Positions 1 through 9,798 are shown, counted from the stretch's first letter. The stretch is 64,000 nt of DNA from Paenibacillus larvae subsp. larvae (GCF_002003265.1 NZ_CP019687.1:1116001-1180000); one strand, 5' to 3'. Translations and numbers: made by a program. Notes: generated by a model not told the origin, from the sequence alone.

Positions 1-1054
1 CCAGTTCGAGATTCGTAAACTCAGGGAAGTTTTCTTTCATATACTTGAGTACATGGGGAATCTCTTCTTTTGCAATTTGAAATGCCTCTTCCTTCTCCTT
101 CGGATTAAGTCCGTCAACATCGAAGATTTGGAGGGCATTGATCAGTATAGTTTGATTATTTTGCCGTCCGATATTGAGTCCCCGCATCTTTACCCTGTCT
201 TTATTCACCGCAGGGTATTCGTTCATCTTGTGATAACCCCAAGCACTAACTTCATTTGCCCCTGTATTTGGATCGTCATCATGATTCAGACGTTTTTTTA
301 TCTGCTCCCATACATCCGGAGTTGCATTTTTCAAACGGAATACCAGGGTAACAACCATTTTAGCTTCTTTGTTCCCGACGTCCTCTAGGCCATATGTAAA
401 AGGCACTCCCGCTTCTGCCATGATGTCCCCATCCTGGGTAGCGTCGATGACAGCATTTGCTTGTATAGTCTGTTCCTTTCCGTTCTTATTTATAATTTTA
501 ACGCCAGACACTCGTTTATTCCCGTTTTTGCCTTCCTCCAAAACCGGGGAGATAGATTTTGCTTTCATGTACAAGTCAATATTGTCTTCCTTCTTCACAA
601 GATCGTAGAAGGCATCAGCCGCTGTTGTAATATCAAAAGAATCGCCTTCTATCTTGCTAAACCATTCAGAGAAAATCCCTTTATTTAAAACTTCAGGTTT
701 TTTTCCTGCGGCCGCCTTGCCTCCACGGGCATAGTTCATATCAAGACTGTTTAGCCAGCCAATTGTCATTAATCCTCCCAATACTTCCCGCTCCTTGCCA
801 TCAATAAGCAATGTCTTCTGTCCGTTGCGGGCCGCTGAGACAGCAGCACTGACTCCTTCTGGATCTGTCCCCACTACGATGAGATCGTATTGGTTCTCAA
901 GGTTATCCGTGGACTCTACTTGAGCCTTCTTCTGTTCAAACGGTTTTGCGGTCTTAACTGACCCGTTCTTTTTTTCCTTGAAGAGTAACCAGCTTCCGCC
1001 GGCTGTAATAAGGACAACGATCATTATTGTCAAAAGTAACGTCCACTTGCGCAA
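1..1054 (-). CDS. Membrane-anchored FAD-dependent oxidoreductase, C-terminus beyond window
   Basis: The reading frame is open from a TTG at 1054 to the window edge, about 351 codons. The start encodes (M)RKWTLL followed by a hydrophobic stretch, so the protein is probably held outside the membrane by an N-terminal anchor. Near residue 60 comes a Rossmann-like FAD loop, YDLIVVGTDPEGVSAA. It is a clear paralogue of the gene at 46752-48683, matching it in anchor, FAD loop and the last visible residues (HVLKYMKENFPEF against HVLQYLKEHYPEF). The paralogue also starts at TTG, which supports this start. The family is annotated as FAD-dependent oxidoreductase; the substrate is unknown. About 290 residues should lie outside the window. 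Confidence 0.85.
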   Translation of the reverse strand, partial: MRKWTLLLTIMIVVLITAGGSWLLFKEKKNGSVKTAKPFEQKKAQVESTDNLENQYDLIVVGTDPEGVSAAVSAARNGQKTLLIDGKEREVLGGLMTIGWLNSLDMNYARGGKAAAGKKPEVLNKGIFSEWFSKIEGDSFDITTAADAFYDLVKKEDNIDLYMKAKSISPVLEEGKNGNKRVSGVKIINKNGKEQTIQANAVIDATQDGDIMAEAGVPFTYGLEDVGNKEAKMVVTLVFRLKNATPDVWEQIKKRLNHDDDPNTGANEVSAWGYHKMNEYPAVNKDRVKMRGLNIGRQNNQTILINALQIFDVDGLNPKEKEEAFQIAKEEIPHVLKYMKENFPEFTNLEL

Positions 1055-1573
1055 AACCAACACCCCTAATCTAGAGATTTTTCTTTTTTCTAAAATAAAT
1101 GAAATAAATAAAGTTCGGGTTTGTGATCACTTATGTAAAGTTTCTCTTGATAAACGTTAAGAATTCTAAGATTCACATATCCTGTTTAATCGTCTTTAGC
1201 CTCCCTTTATACAAAAAATTGCTGCTTGATATTTTAATGTTTAAAACAGACAGATACTAGACAGGATACCTAATGATAGAAAATATTTCCATAGGACGTA
1301 TTTACTGAAATATTTTCATTAATAGGTAATTATAAACAATTCAAACCCGGATTATCATGATGCCCTCTGGAACGTTAGTATCACGAGTGATATGTCATTT
1401 TGACGCAAAGGAGTATACCGGGACGAAAGTCCTTTTTTGTGAAATTCCGGGCGAGCTGCTCCAGAAAAAACATGCAAGCATTCTTCCGGGGCTTTTTCTA
1501 GATTTGCCTAATCACAACTGACGAGCAGACCATTCGTATCTGCCCATCAGTCATGACCTCATATGACCTATAT
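1055..1573. other. Intergenic, no gene recognised
   Basis: AT-rich DNA between the FAD oxidoreductase start and the first gene remnant. It must carry the promoter of the oxidoreductase. I found no coding frame with recognisable content and no clear terminator. Confidence 0.5.
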
Positions 1574-1885
1574 TTACGACCCGTCTTGAGCCTTAGATTG
1601 AATTCGTGAAAAACTGGATGTCCAGTTATATTTGATGGCGTCTAATGCTTGCCGGAGATCTCGTTGCCTTAAGGTGTCGATAATCCGCTGATGTTCTTCC
1701 CAAGAAAGATGAGCATCCTGAGCTTTTTCAAAATAAAACAGTTCCAAACGCTTTAATTTTTGTTTAATCCCTGATAATATCCGCTGAAGCTCATCATTAT
1801 GGGAAAGAACGATATAAACAGAGTGAAAGTCGCTATCAGCCTCAAGAGCCAACAAACGTTCCCCGTCTTTCAGAGCCTGGCTCTG
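1574..1885 (-). pseudogene. GntR-family regulator, FCD-domain C-terminal remnant
   Basis: The last ~100 residues resemble the all-helical FCD ligand domain of FadR/GntR regulators (ERLLALEADSDFHSVYI, then SWEEHQRIIDTLRQRD, as in the family's EHxxIxxALxxRD pattern). The winged-helix DNA-binding half is missing. Upstream the frame runs straight into the start of an unrelated VOC-family gene in another frame, so the remnant was made by a deletion. Not expected to be functional. Confidence 0.65.
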
Positions 1886-1958
1886 TCCCATATAACTTTT
1901 CATAAAAAGGCAGTACACGGTCCAGATCGTTCAAATATATGCGGGTGAAAGTTCTCAC
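1880..1958 (-). pseudogene. VOC (glyoxalase-like) family N-terminal remnant
   Basis: From a GTG at 1958 about 25 codons read VRTFTRIYLNDLDRVLPFYE and onward, the typical first strand and helix of vicinal-oxygen-chelate proteins. The similarity stops at the junction with the GntR remnant. This is a fragment joined by deletion. Confidence 0.5.
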
Positions 1959-1968
1959 GATTTCAAGT

Positions 1969-2860
1969 TTATTCCTCCAACTTAGAAATACGGTCTTCTG
2001 CAAAAACAGGAAGTTTGGTCTCGAATACAGTCTCCTCTTTACTGCTCCGGACATTGATACGGCCGCCATGTATGTCAATGATGCTTTTGGCAATTGCAGG
2101 TCCAAGCCCCGTCCCCCCTGTTTTCGAGGACCTTGACTTTTCTGCGCGGTAAAACCGTTCAAACAGATACGGCAAATCGTCCTCCTCGATAGGAGCACCA
2201 TAATTGATAATTTTTACGATTACTTCGTTATTTTCCCTTTCTGTCCGGATGTCTACATATTTACTTTCGCTGCCGTAACGTATAGCATTGGAGATCAAAT
2301 TCTCATAAACCCGTACGAGATGGTTCGCATCCGCAGCAACGTACAGCTTATCATCCGCAGTTGTCATCCGATAGGTCATGCCAGCACCGCTAAGCATTGG
2401 CACAAATTCTTCCGCAATCTGCTTGAGTTAGCCCGTTGATATTGATCCTGGTCATCTTAAATTCAGGCCCTTTGCTGTGAAGTGAAGTATAATCAAAAAG
2501 GTCATCAATCAGCTTTTTTAATTTGATCGTTTTATCGTAAGCAATCTTGGTATAGTAACGGAATTCCACTTCATCCTTGTAGCCGTCATTTTCAATTAAC
2601 TCGAGGTACCCTAAAATGGAAGTGAGCGGAGTCCGCAGGTCGTGTGAAACTCCAGTAATCAGATCGTTCTTTGTTTTTTCCTAATTTCGTTCTTCCTCAA
2701 TAGATTTTTTAAGTTGGCTGGCCATCTGATTCACACTATCGAGGCAATGGTTCCTAGTTCGTCTGCGGACCTATAGGAATTTTGTAAGTGAGATTTCCCT
2801 TGGCAATTTCTTTCAGCCCAAAAGTAATCTCCTCCATATCATGAAATAAGAGCTGTCGAA
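1969..2860 (-). pseudogene. Sensor histidine kinase remnant (HAMP-HisKA-HATPase)
   Basis: Reading the minus strand gives, in order, a HAMP-like piece (EITFGLKEIAKGNLTYKIP), the phospho-acceptor box SHDLRTPLTSILGYLELI, a dimerisation helix, the N box (YENLISNAIRYGSE) and the G boxes (FERFYRAEKSR, GGTGLGPAIAKSI). The pieces lie in different frames, with a stop between HAMP and HisKA (near 2683) and a break near 2428. The membrane and sensing part and the partner regulator are absent. The order matches VanS/PhoR-type kinases. Confidence 0.75.
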
Positions 2861-3047
2861 ATGGAATCTATAATTCTACTTTCTACTGCGTTAACTGTGA
2901 TGAACTTCTAAGTCCCTCTAAATAACTCTTCCAATCCATAGAACTGCCTGCTATGATGGTTATTATTAAATATACTTTTAAAAGTGTTTTAAATTGTATC
3001 TCATTGTGTGCGCAACAAGCCAATTTAGACTGGATGGATGAGATTCA

Positions 3048-3176
3048 GTGCATATTCATCATGTAGCAGTTTGGATCAAAGATTTAGAGGTTATGAAGGA
3101 GTTTTACTCCAGAGTATTTCAAGGTAAAGCCAGCGATAAATACGTCAATCCGATCAAAACTGATTCATCAATATGA
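3048..3176 (+). pseudogene. VOC-family (glyoxalase/bleomycin-resistance-like) N-terminal remnant
   Basis: A 42-codon frame encodes VHIHHVAVWIKDLEVMKEFY followed by SRVFQGKASDKYVNP, the usual beginning of small VOC proteins. The remaining ~80 residues are gone and the frame ends at TGA where a ROK-like remnant begins. A second VOC fragment lies at 1880-1958. Confidence 0.6.
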
Positions 3177-3177
3177 G

Positions 3178-3800
3178 ACAATCCGGGTCATTAGCGTCGG
3201 ATTATCGGGCGGTATTGAAGAAGGAAAAATTTTCTTTATCCCTGGTTATCTGGAACTTGAGCATTTCGATATTATAGATCATTTAACCCGGACTTTCGGC
3301 ATTCCAGTGCTGGCCGAGAATGAAATTCCGGTTTTCTCAGGGAACTTGGATTTATGCCTGTCTATAGTCTTCAGACATTAAAAGATGTGCTTTCTTCGGG
3401 CCCTGACAGAAAAAAATGGTAGATGCCCTGGACCGGACAGCAGTGTCAATTTCATGCCTGCTAAATCCTCATTACATGGCTATTAGCGGAATAGGGATCG
3501 ATGCAGCTATGGTTTCTATGATAGCTAAGCGGTTTTAAGATTATTTTCCCGGCAAACATGTTCCTCACTGCCTTTTCGTTAAGGATACTCAATCCTACTA
3601 TTTTACGGTAAAGACCGCTATTTGAGGATCAGGCAGAACTTTTGCAACGTTAAGCATGTCACTCATTCGTTTGACAAACAAAAAACAGCCCAAACTAGCC
3701 CTGCTTCAACAGCAGTTACTAAATCAGTCAGTACCGTAAGTAAAAAAGTAGTAACCAGGAAAGATGCTGATTCAGTATTGAACAAAATTTCTCTTTAAAT
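3178..3800 (+). pseudogene. ROK-family kinase/regulator remnant with several frameshifts
   Basis: The first part reads VISVGLSGGIEEGKIFFIPG then LEHFDIIDHLTRTFGIPVLAEN, the pattern of ROK proteins (sugar kinases and NagC/XylR repressors) around the sugar-binding region. Further on, in another frame, come AVSISCLLNPHYMAISGIGI and VPHCLFVKDTQSYYF, which fit the C-terminal half. Stops and shifts interrupt all frames. Beyond about 3640 there is a short Thr/Ser-rich frame I do not recognise. Confidence 0.5.
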
Positions 3801-4041
3801 GGATATTTAATCTTTCCCCGGTTAAACACCCTATGTGGTTCCTTCCACGCCAGCTCCGGAAAAAAACGGTAATCTACCGGAATCCAGGGCTCCGTTTAGT
3901 CAGGTTTGAGTTATTATTAGAAATTTTTCAGTTATGAACAGTACACAAAGAGGTGCATACTTCTAGGAGGTACCTGGTTTATTTTTGCCACCCGCAAATC
4001 CTATTCTTAGATAAGACGAACTTATGGAGGTTAACTTAAAA

Positions 4042-4983
4042 ATGAACGAATCCGAATTAAACCTGCTGGGCGAACGCCTTCCTGAATGGCTGGAAATGAG
4101 CCGAAAACAAACAGCCCTAGGATGCCCCGCTTCCTACATCCCCGAATTAGCGCATACTCCAGCTCATGCACTTGGAATCACTATAATGGACAAAAACTTG
4201 CGGGAGATGTCAGCAGGCGACCACGGCCTTTCGTTCACCATGCAAAGTATTTCGAAAGTATTTACACTTCTGCTTGCTTTGATTGATCAAGGAGAAGAAG
4301 GCGTATTTCGCAAAGTCGGGATGGAACCGACCGGTGACGACTTTAACTCCATGCTCAAACTGGAGCTGGTTGAACCCGGCATTCCGTTCAATCCGCTAAT
4401 TAACGCTGGGGCCATTGTCATATCGTCACTCATTCAGGGTAAAGCCCCAGAGGAAAAAATAGAACGAATTCTCGCTTTTTTTCGCAAGCTAACCGATGAT
4501 CCTTCGTTAACCTATAACGAAACCGTTTACCGCTCCGAATCTGCCACAGCCCACCGCAACCGTTCACTAGCCTATTTCCTTAAGGATAATCAGGTGTTAA
4601 CTGACGATGTGGAAGATGTACTGGAAGTTTATTTCAAGCATTGTTCCGTAGAAGTGTCCTGCCGTCATGTAGCCAGAATGGCACTGGTGCTGGCATTGAA
4701 TGGCAAGGATCCTTCAACCGGTGAGGAACTCATTCCCCGAAGGTTTGTACAGATCGCGAAAACGTTCATGATTACCTGCGGAATGTATAACGCTTCCGGC
4801 GAATTCGCTATTCGCGTCGGTCTGCCGGCCAAAAGTGGTGTATCCGGCGGTATCATGACACTTGTCCCCGGCCGTTGCGGCATCGGGGTTATCAGTCCTT
4901 CCCTGAATGATAAAGGAAACAGTGTTCCCGGAGTCCATTTGCTCCAGACGATTGCCAATGAATTGGATTGGAGCATGTTTTAA
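4042..4983 (+). CDS. glsA: Glutaminase A
   Basis: A 313-residue cytosolic enzyme that hydrolyses L-glutamine to glutamate and ammonia. Length and sequence fit the beta-lactamase-fold glutaminase family. The catalytic Ser-x-x-Lys is seen at Ser69/Lys72 in FTMQSISKVF; other family signatures are INAGAIV, SESATAHRNRSLA, and the C-terminal GLPAKSGVSGGI with GRCGIGVISPSLNDKGNS. The ATG at 4042 is preferred over the in-frame ATG at 4024 because GGAGG at 4026-4030 then has normal spacing. It stands alone after the remnant-rich region. Confidence 0.95.
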   Translation: MNESELNLLGERLPEWLEMSRKQTALGCPASYIPELAHTPAHALGITIMDKNLREMSAGDHGLSFTMQSISKVFTLLLALIDQGEEGVFRKVGMEPTGDDFNSMLKLELVEPGIPFNPLINAGAIVISSLIQGKAPEEKIERILAFFRKLTDDPSLTYNETVYRSESATAHRNRSLAYFLKDNQVLTDDVEDVLEVYFKHCSVEVSCRHVARMALVLALNGKDPSTGEELIPRRFVQIAKTFMITCGMYNASGEFAIRVGLPAKSGVSGGIMTLVPGRCGIGVISPSLNDKGNSVPGVHLLQTIANELDWSMF

Positions 4984-5159
4984 TCTTAAAAGCATAGCGG
5001 CTTCCTGTAGCCGCTAACTCGTTCCAAACTTAAAAATAGGATTTTTTGCTTTTTAAAGGTAAATACATGATATAATAACAATATTTGGTTCGTTTATCTT
5101 CCTCTCTATATTATTATATGATTTGTAATATATCCTATTTATAGATTGGAGATGGAAAA

Positions 5160-5498
5160 ATGTTTCTTAGAAAAACTCTTGTACTCGCGGCAGTTGGGGC
5201 AGCATTGTTGGGCGGTTTTGCTGTAGAAGGTGCGAATGCCCAAGACCTGTCAAGTAAAAGCACCTCTTCAAATATGGCGACACTCGGGACTCCGAATGTT
5301 GTTCATATACCTGAGGGCAGTTCTTATCAATTGGTATATGATGAGGGCTACGAATACTTCTTTACTGAAAGAAGTAAAGGAGAATGGAGTGTCTCCTACA
5401 AGGGTAAAGTTCAAAACTTCACTTCAGGAAGTGTTTATATTGATGTTTATAATCGCAATGGCTATCTTGTAGCACAATATGAAATACACACTTATTAA
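5160..5498 (+). CDS. Small secreted protein, unknown function
   Basis: A 112-residue product. Residues 1-27 form a signal peptide: a basic start (FLRK), a hydrophobic core (TLVLAAVGAALLGGFAVEG) and an ANA-Q cleavage site. The mature part of ~85 residues is rich in Ser, Tyr and Gly, has no Cys, and looks like alternating beta strands (SSYQLVYDEGYEYFF, SGSVYIDVYNRNGYLVAQYE). A GGAGA ribosome site lies just upstream. I do not recognise a family; a small exported protein is the most that can be said. Confidence 0.7.
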   Translation: MFLRKTLVLAAVGAALLGGFAVEGANAQDLSSKSTSSNMATLGTPNVVHIPEGSSYQLVYDEGYEYFFTERSKGEWSVSYKGKVQNFTSGSVYIDVYNRNGYLVAQYEIHTY

Positions 5499-5630
5499 TG
5501 AGGAAAAACACTTTCGGATTTTTTCAAAATATACAACAGAAGAACTGAATAACATTCAAAACTTTTTGTCTGAACTACCAGGATGAATAAGATGCCTTTA
5601 TAGGGAAAGCCGTAAGCCATAAAAGAAAAC

Positions 5631-5657
5631 GGCCCCTCTTCCTTTTGGAAGGGGGCC
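5631..5657 (-). terminator. Intrinsic terminator after the LysR gene
   Basis: A strong GC hairpin, ggcccctcttcc/ggaagggggcc with a TTTT loop. On the minus strand it is followed by GTTTTCTTTT, placing it about 90 bases after the LysR stop. Confidence 0.8.
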
Positions 5658-5743
5658 AATTCCTGACTGCACCAATGCTGAACCGGTTCGCATACATACT
5701 TATACGGTTAATTGATTGCCGGATTCCCAACCTTGTATTCACT

Positions 5744-6634
5744 TTATTCAGAAAATACCTCTATAAAATGCCGGGCATTTTTTGAAAGAAAGCGGTCCTT
5801 CAACCATAAAATACCTACCTCCGACTGAAGCTTCATATCAGTAATGTTCAACGTCTTGATGTTCGGCAGTAGAAAGGACTCCATAACGGATTTAGGCATA
5901 ACAGTTACACCAATTCCGGACGCTACGAGGGCCAGGATCATCGCCACACTGGAACATTCGCATATAATTTGAGGCTCAAATCCATGGAGTCTGCACTCAT
6001 TGACGACTTTTTGATTCATCCCTGTTGTCTGGTCTGTTTTTAAAGCCAGGAAAGGAAAATCAGCCAATTCACACATCCGAATCATCTGTTGTGCGGGTTC
6101 AGAACTCCAAGAACTCGGAATCACAGCCACAAACGGATCTGAAGGCAGCGGGAGAACGGAATAGAGCATCGTCTTGGAGGCAGCTTCAAAAGGAAGACGG
6201 GCTACGATCATTTCGATATTTCTTCTCTCTAGCTGTTCTCCCAGAATAATATGGTCCCCTTCTGTGATTGTAAACGTAACCTGTGGGTATCTCTGTCTGA
6301 AAAGATCTATTTTAGAAGGAAGCAAAGATACACAGGAAACCGCCGACCCAATGGAAAGCGTACCCTGAACCCCTTCTTCAATCTCTTTTACTTCTTTTAC
6401 CGTTTCATTCAATTGTAAAATAATGCTCTCAGCTCTTTGACGCAGCCGTTCCCCTGCAGGTGTAAGCCTCAATCTTCTTCCTTCCCGTTCAAATAAAGTT
6501 ACTTGAAGCTCCTGCTCCATTAGTTTAAGCTGGCGGCTTAACGGAGGCTGCTCCATATTCAGCGATTTGGCTGCACGGGTGATTTGGCTTTCTTTAGCTA
6601 TGGCCAGAAAATAGCGCAGCTGCCGGACATCCAT
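5744..6634 (-). CDS. LysR-family transcriptional regulator
   Basis: A 296-residue regulator. Residues 1-60 form the winged helix (MDVRQLRYFLAIAKESQITR, AAKSLNMEQPPLSRQLKLME), then the linker helix, and from ~90 the two-lobe substrate-binding domain (GTLSIGSAVSCVSLLP). AATAAA separates a GGAGG site from the ATG. It is divergent from the branched-chain aminotransferase gene with a ~120-base gap, the usual LysR arrangement, so it may control that gene. That link is inferred; the effector is unknown. Confidence 0.9.
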   Translation of the reverse strand: MDVRQLRYFLAIAKESQITRAAKSLNMEQPPLSRQLKLMEQELQVTLFEREGRRLRLTPAGERLRQRAESIILQLNETVKEVKEIEEGVQGTLSIGSAVSCVSLLPSKIDLFRQRYPQVTFTITEGDHIILGEQLERRNIEMIVARLPFEAASKTMLYSVLPLPSDPFVAVIPSSWSSEPAQQMIRMCELADFPFLALKTDQTTGMNQKVVNECRLHGFEPQIICECSSVAMILALVASGIGVTVMPKSVMESFLLPNIKTLNITDMKLQSEVGILWLKDRFLSKNARHFIEVFSE

Positions 6635-6758
6635 TTTATTCCTCCTTCATATATACCCAAAAGGTATGGTTAACCCATAAAACAGGTACTTCTCTTACAT
6701 ATAAGCACATGATACCATTCAATTCATAAAACACAATTACGTCAGGAAATGTGTGGCT

Positions 6759-7829
6759 ATGGATTTTTCCATTCACATTGAATATTCAAAGCATAAAAAG
6801 CAAAAACCTGCGGCTGATCAATTGGGCTTCGGGAAGTTTTTTACAGATCATATGTTTATCATGGATTACGAAGCCGGAACCGGCTGGCATAATCCCCGAA
6901 TTGTGCCTTACCAGCCAATCAGTCTTGATCCGGCAGCAAAGGTCTTCCATTACGGGCAAACGGTATTTGAGGGCTTAAAAGCATATAAAACCAATGATAA
7001 ACAGATTTTGTTGTTTCGTCCCCAAAGCAATTTTCAGCGCCTCAACCATTCGAATGAGCGTCTGAGTATTCCCCATCTGGACGAGCATTTAGCTCTTCAA
7101 GCTCTGAAACAGCTCATTTCCATCGATCAGGATTGGATACCTGAAGAAGAGGGCACTTCCTTATATATCCGCCCTTTCATTATTTCTACCCAGCCGGCTC
7201 TGGGGGTCTCCCCATCCACTCATTATCAGTTTATTATCATTCTTTCGCCTGTGGGTTCTTACTATGAAGAAGGTATTCAACCTGTCAGCATCTTCGTAGA
7301 ACCGGATTATGTACGTGCTGTAAAAGGCGGTGTCGGAAATGCAAAGACAGCAGGAAATTACGCTGCGGGATTAAAGGCACAGGAGCATGCTTCTGCGGAA
7401 GGATATTCTCAGGTACTTTGGCTGGATGGAGTTCATCGAAAATATATTGAAGAAGTAGGCAGCATGAATGTCTTTTTTAAAATAAATGGTACCGTAGTGA
7501 CTCCGGCTTTAACTGGCAGTATTCTCGATGGAATAACCAGACGTTCGATTATGGAGCTGCTTCAGCATTGGGGAGTACCAGTTGAAGAAAGGCTCATTTC
7601 CATCGATGAACTGTATGAAGCCATCCGCAATCACACGCTGGAAGAAGCATTCGGCACAGGAACGGCTGCCGTTATTTCTCCCGTTGGTGAACTGTGCTGG
7701 AGAGAAGAGAAACTGGTTATCGGCAGCGGAAAAACCGGCGAGTTGACGGCCAGGCTCTATGATACACTGACCGGCATCCAGACAGGAAGAGTACCAGACC
7801 CGTTTAACTGGATGATGGAAGTTCAATAA
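6759..7829 (+). CDS. ilvE: Branched-chain amino acid aminotransferase
   Basis: A PLP enzyme (fold type IV, ~356 residues) for the last step of Leu/Ile/Val synthesis or the first step of their breakdown. Landmarks are FTDHMFIMDYEAGTGWHNPR, FHYGQTVFEGLKAY, the catalytic lysine in GGVGNAKTAGNYAAG near residue 197, YIEEVGSMNVFF, and EEAFGTGTAAVISPVG. Length fits the long (eukaryotic/Bacillus YbgE-YwaA type) class. ATG 6759 gives the family's usual MDFSIHIE start; a GTG at 6753 is possible, with AGGA five bases upstream. The LysR gene is divergent. Confidence 0.93.
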   Translation: MDFSIHIEYSKHKKQKPAADQLGFGKFFTDHMFIMDYEAGTGWHNPRIVPYQPISLDPAAKVFHYGQTVFEGLKAYKTNDKQILLFRPQSNFQRLNHSNERLSIPHLDEHLALQALKQLISIDQDWIPEEEGTSLYIRPFIISTQPALGVSPSTHYQFIIILSPVGSYYEEGIQPVSIFVEPDYVRAVKGGVGNAKTAGNYAAGLKAQEHASAEGYSQVLWLDGVHRKYIEEVGSMNVFFKINGTVVTPALTGSILDGITRRSIMELLQHWGVPVEERLISIDELYEAIRNHTLEEAFGTGTAAVISPVGELCWREEKLVIGSGKTGELTARLYDTLTGIQTGRVPDPFNWMMEVQ

Positions 7830-7932
7830 ATATATAATAGGGCATTTCCAAAATAAGAGAGAAAAGACCTCCAATTTTTACCATGCAGGTGAAATTGAAG
7901 GTCTTTCTGTATAAGCATAGTATCATTATTCA

Positions 7933-8763
7933 TTACCGCAGTAACGCCGGATCTATTTCCGGCACAAGCCCTTCTTTCGCTGCATGCTCAAGTAAAGAGG
8001 TTACAGCAGCATAACCGTCCTCACCTAAATGTCCAGTAAAGTGGTTTACATAAAGATCAATATGAGCTTTCGCGACTTCAACTGACAATTCCTGAGCGTG
8101 ACTCATCACATAGTTCTGGCATTGTTCCGGATGGGCCCATGCATACTCAACAGAAGAACGGGTCCACTCTGCTATGGATTCCAAATCCAAAGAACGCCGT
8201 GCAATGATAGCTCCGAGCGGAATCGGCAGACCGGTATCTTCCTCCCACCAGCTCCCCAAATCGGCAAGCAGCGTGAGTCCATAGGAAGAATAAGTAAAGC
8301 GGGCTTCATGAATAACCAGTCCCGCATCTATTTCGCCGTCACGTACGGCAGGCATAATTTGGTCAAACGGCATCACAACAATCTCGCCTATACCTCCCGG
8401 TACATGCCGGGAGGTCCAAAGCCTGAACAGCAGATAGGCAGTTGAACGCTCACTGGGTACAGCGATCCTTCTTCCAGACAAAACGGACGGGTCTTTCGTA
8501 CCGTCTTTAGTTAGTATAAGCGGCCCGCACCCCCGCCCAAGGGCTCCCCCGCACGGTAACAGGGCGTATTCGGACAGAACCCAAGGCAAAGCCGCATAAG
8601 AGATCTTTAGTACCTCCGGGCCGTCTGAGCGGGTTGCCAGGTGGTTGGTAATATCGATGTCTGCATAAGTAACATCCAGTTTAGGCGCTCCGGGGATCAA
8701 TCCGTGTACCCAGGCATGGAAAACAAACGTATCATTAGGACAAGGGGAAAAAGCAATCCTCAT
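7933..8763 (-). CDS. mqnD: 1,4-dihydroxy-6-naphthoate synthase (menaquinone, futalosine pathway)
   Basis: A 276-residue protein of the periplasmic-binding-protein fold that releases 1,4-dihydroxy-6-naphthoate from cyclic de-hypoxanthine futalosine. It begins MRIAFSPCPNDTFVFHAW, the MqnD hallmark, and continues with YADIDITNHLA, EVLKISYAAL and GRGCGPL. The start at 8763 overlaps the mqnB stop as ATGA and has GGAGG upstream, so the two are translationally coupled. Together they show a futalosine route to menaquinone; mqnA, mqnC and mqnE are not in this window. Confidence 0.93.
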   Translation of the reverse strand: MRIAFSPCPNDTFVFHAWVHGLIPGAPKLDVTYADIDITNHLATRSDGPEVLKISYAALPWVLSEYALLPCGGALGRGCGPLILTKDGTKDPSVLSGRRIAVPSERSTAYLLFRLWTSRHVPGGIGEIVVMPFDQIMPAVRDGEIDAGLVIHEARFTYSSYGLTLLADLGSWWEEDTGLPIPLGAIIARRSLDLESIAEWTRSSVEYAWAHPEQCQNYVMSHAQELSVEVAKAHIDLYVNHFTGHLGEDGYAAVTSLLEHAAKEGLVPEIDPALLR

Positions 8764-9464
8764 CTTAACACCTCCCGTAAGACAGAACTGGCTGATGATA
8801 AAGCAGCCAAAGCTTCTTTTATGCGCCACGCACTCTTATCACGGGGGCCAACCATGTTGGAGACAGAGCGAATTTCAAGGACGGGTACGCCCTGGTCCTG
8901 GGCAGCGGCAGCTACCCCATATCCTTCCATAGCCTCAGCCGCAGCCCCTTCTATCCGTGCGGCCAGTGCCAATGCGGAATCTGAAGTACCTGTTGCCGTA
9001 GAGACTGTAAGTACTGGACCAATATGTACAGGTAATCCGGCTCCATTGAACGTTTCAGCTATTCTGGATACCAGCATGTCATTAGTCTGGATGCAGGATG
9101 AACCGAAGCCTAATTCCTCCAAGATGCTGAAACCTTCCTGTGTCTCAGCTCCCAAATCAGCAGCAATGATCTCACCAGCAATCACAATATCCCCTATCCC
9201 GGCCTTGCCTGGAAATCCGCCCCCGATTCCGGCGCTTATAACCAGTTTATAGTTCCCGCTTGAAAGGGCTTTTGCTGTGCGGGCTGCAGCCATGGCCGGA
9301 CCAACTCCCGCCAGAATAACATCAAATCCTTTCGTGTCTTGAAGCCCCTGAAGGACTGCTTCCCTTTCCGCCTCTACAGCAGTCATTACGAGTATCCTCT
9401 CTGAAGGTTCCTGTTCACGACCATTCGCTGTCGGACAAGTTCCCCTATTTTCTTCAGCATTCAT
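8760..9464 (-). CDS. mqnB: Futalosine hydrolase (menaquinone synthesis)
   Basis: A nucleosidase of the MTA/SAH phosphorylase fold that removes hypoxanthine from futalosine. Signatures are ILVMTAVEAEREAVL near the start, VILAGVGPAMAAARTA, LVISAGIGGGFPG, and the C-terminal AAAEAMEGYGVAAAA with ILEIRSVSNMVGPRD-type residues. ATG 9464 is chosen; a GTG at 9476 is possible but its ribosome site is too close. It is followed by mqnD with an ATGA overlap. Confidence 0.92.
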   Translation of the reverse strand: MNAEENRGTCPTANGREQEPSERILVMTAVEAEREAVLQGLQDTKGFDVILAGVGPAMAAARTAKALSSGNYKLVISAGIGGGFPGKAGIGDIVIAGEIIAADLGAETQEGFSILEELGFGSSCIQTNDMLVSRIAETFNGAGLPVHIGPVLTVSTATGTSDSALALAARIEGAAAEAMEGYGVAAAAQDQGVPVLEIRSVSNMVGPRDKSAWRIKEALAALSSASSVLREVLR

Positions 9465-9468
9465 AACC

Positions 9469-9651
9469 CTACCCACTTCCCCCTTTTTTTCGGCCTACGG
9501 CGTTCCCTCTTCCTCCGGCAAAACTTTTTTTGGAATCTGGTCTCACCGGCACTTGCATAGAAATGAAAAAACACACTTCATCCGAAGGGACGAGTGCGTT
9601 CAAAACATGGTCTACCCCAAATTCAACCTGCACGTAGATTATTTCATGCAA
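9469..9651 (-). CDS. Short ORF in the mqnB leader, doubtful
   Basis: A 60-codon frame between the promoter at 9753-9782 and mqnB. The first 25 residues (MHEIIYVQVEFGVDHVLNAL) look protein-like; the tail is low-complexity and basic. A T6 run in the middle allows an alternative frame giving CVFFHFYASAGE, so a frameshift is possible. Unrecognised; may be a real small protein, a decayed gene or untranslated leader. Confidence 0.25.
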   Translation of the reverse strand: MHEIIYVQVEFGVDHVLNALVPSDEVCFFISMQVPVRPDSKKSFAGGRGNAVGRKKGGSG

Positions 9652-9752
9652 GCCCTTATGCCATTCTCTTGCGGTTGACGATTTCCCTCTTCGGATAGTC
9701 CTCTGATGGAAATCATATTTTTCAGCTATCCCTGACAGTTACCTTTGTTCTT

Positions 9753-9782
9753 ATTATACCTTTCAATCCCGGAAAAGATCAA
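9753..9782 (-). promoter_or_regulatory. Sigma-A-type promoter for mqnB-mqnD
   Basis: On the minus strand TTGATC (9782-9777), an 18-base spacer, then TATAAT (9758-9753). It would start a transcript near 9746 with a leader of ~280 bases before mqnB. Confidence 0.55.
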
Positions 9783-9798
9783 GAAATCGGAGTCCAAG

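Noticed and set aside
1480-1530. AGAAAAA...TTTTTCT pair near 1465-1500 as a terminator
   Set aside because: Stem is only A/T and the loop is GC-rich; unstable.
8641-9252. 203-codon plus frame opposite mqnB/mqnD
   Set aside because: Antisense to two well-supported genes, low-complexity Ser/Pro/Ala product, no ribosome site.
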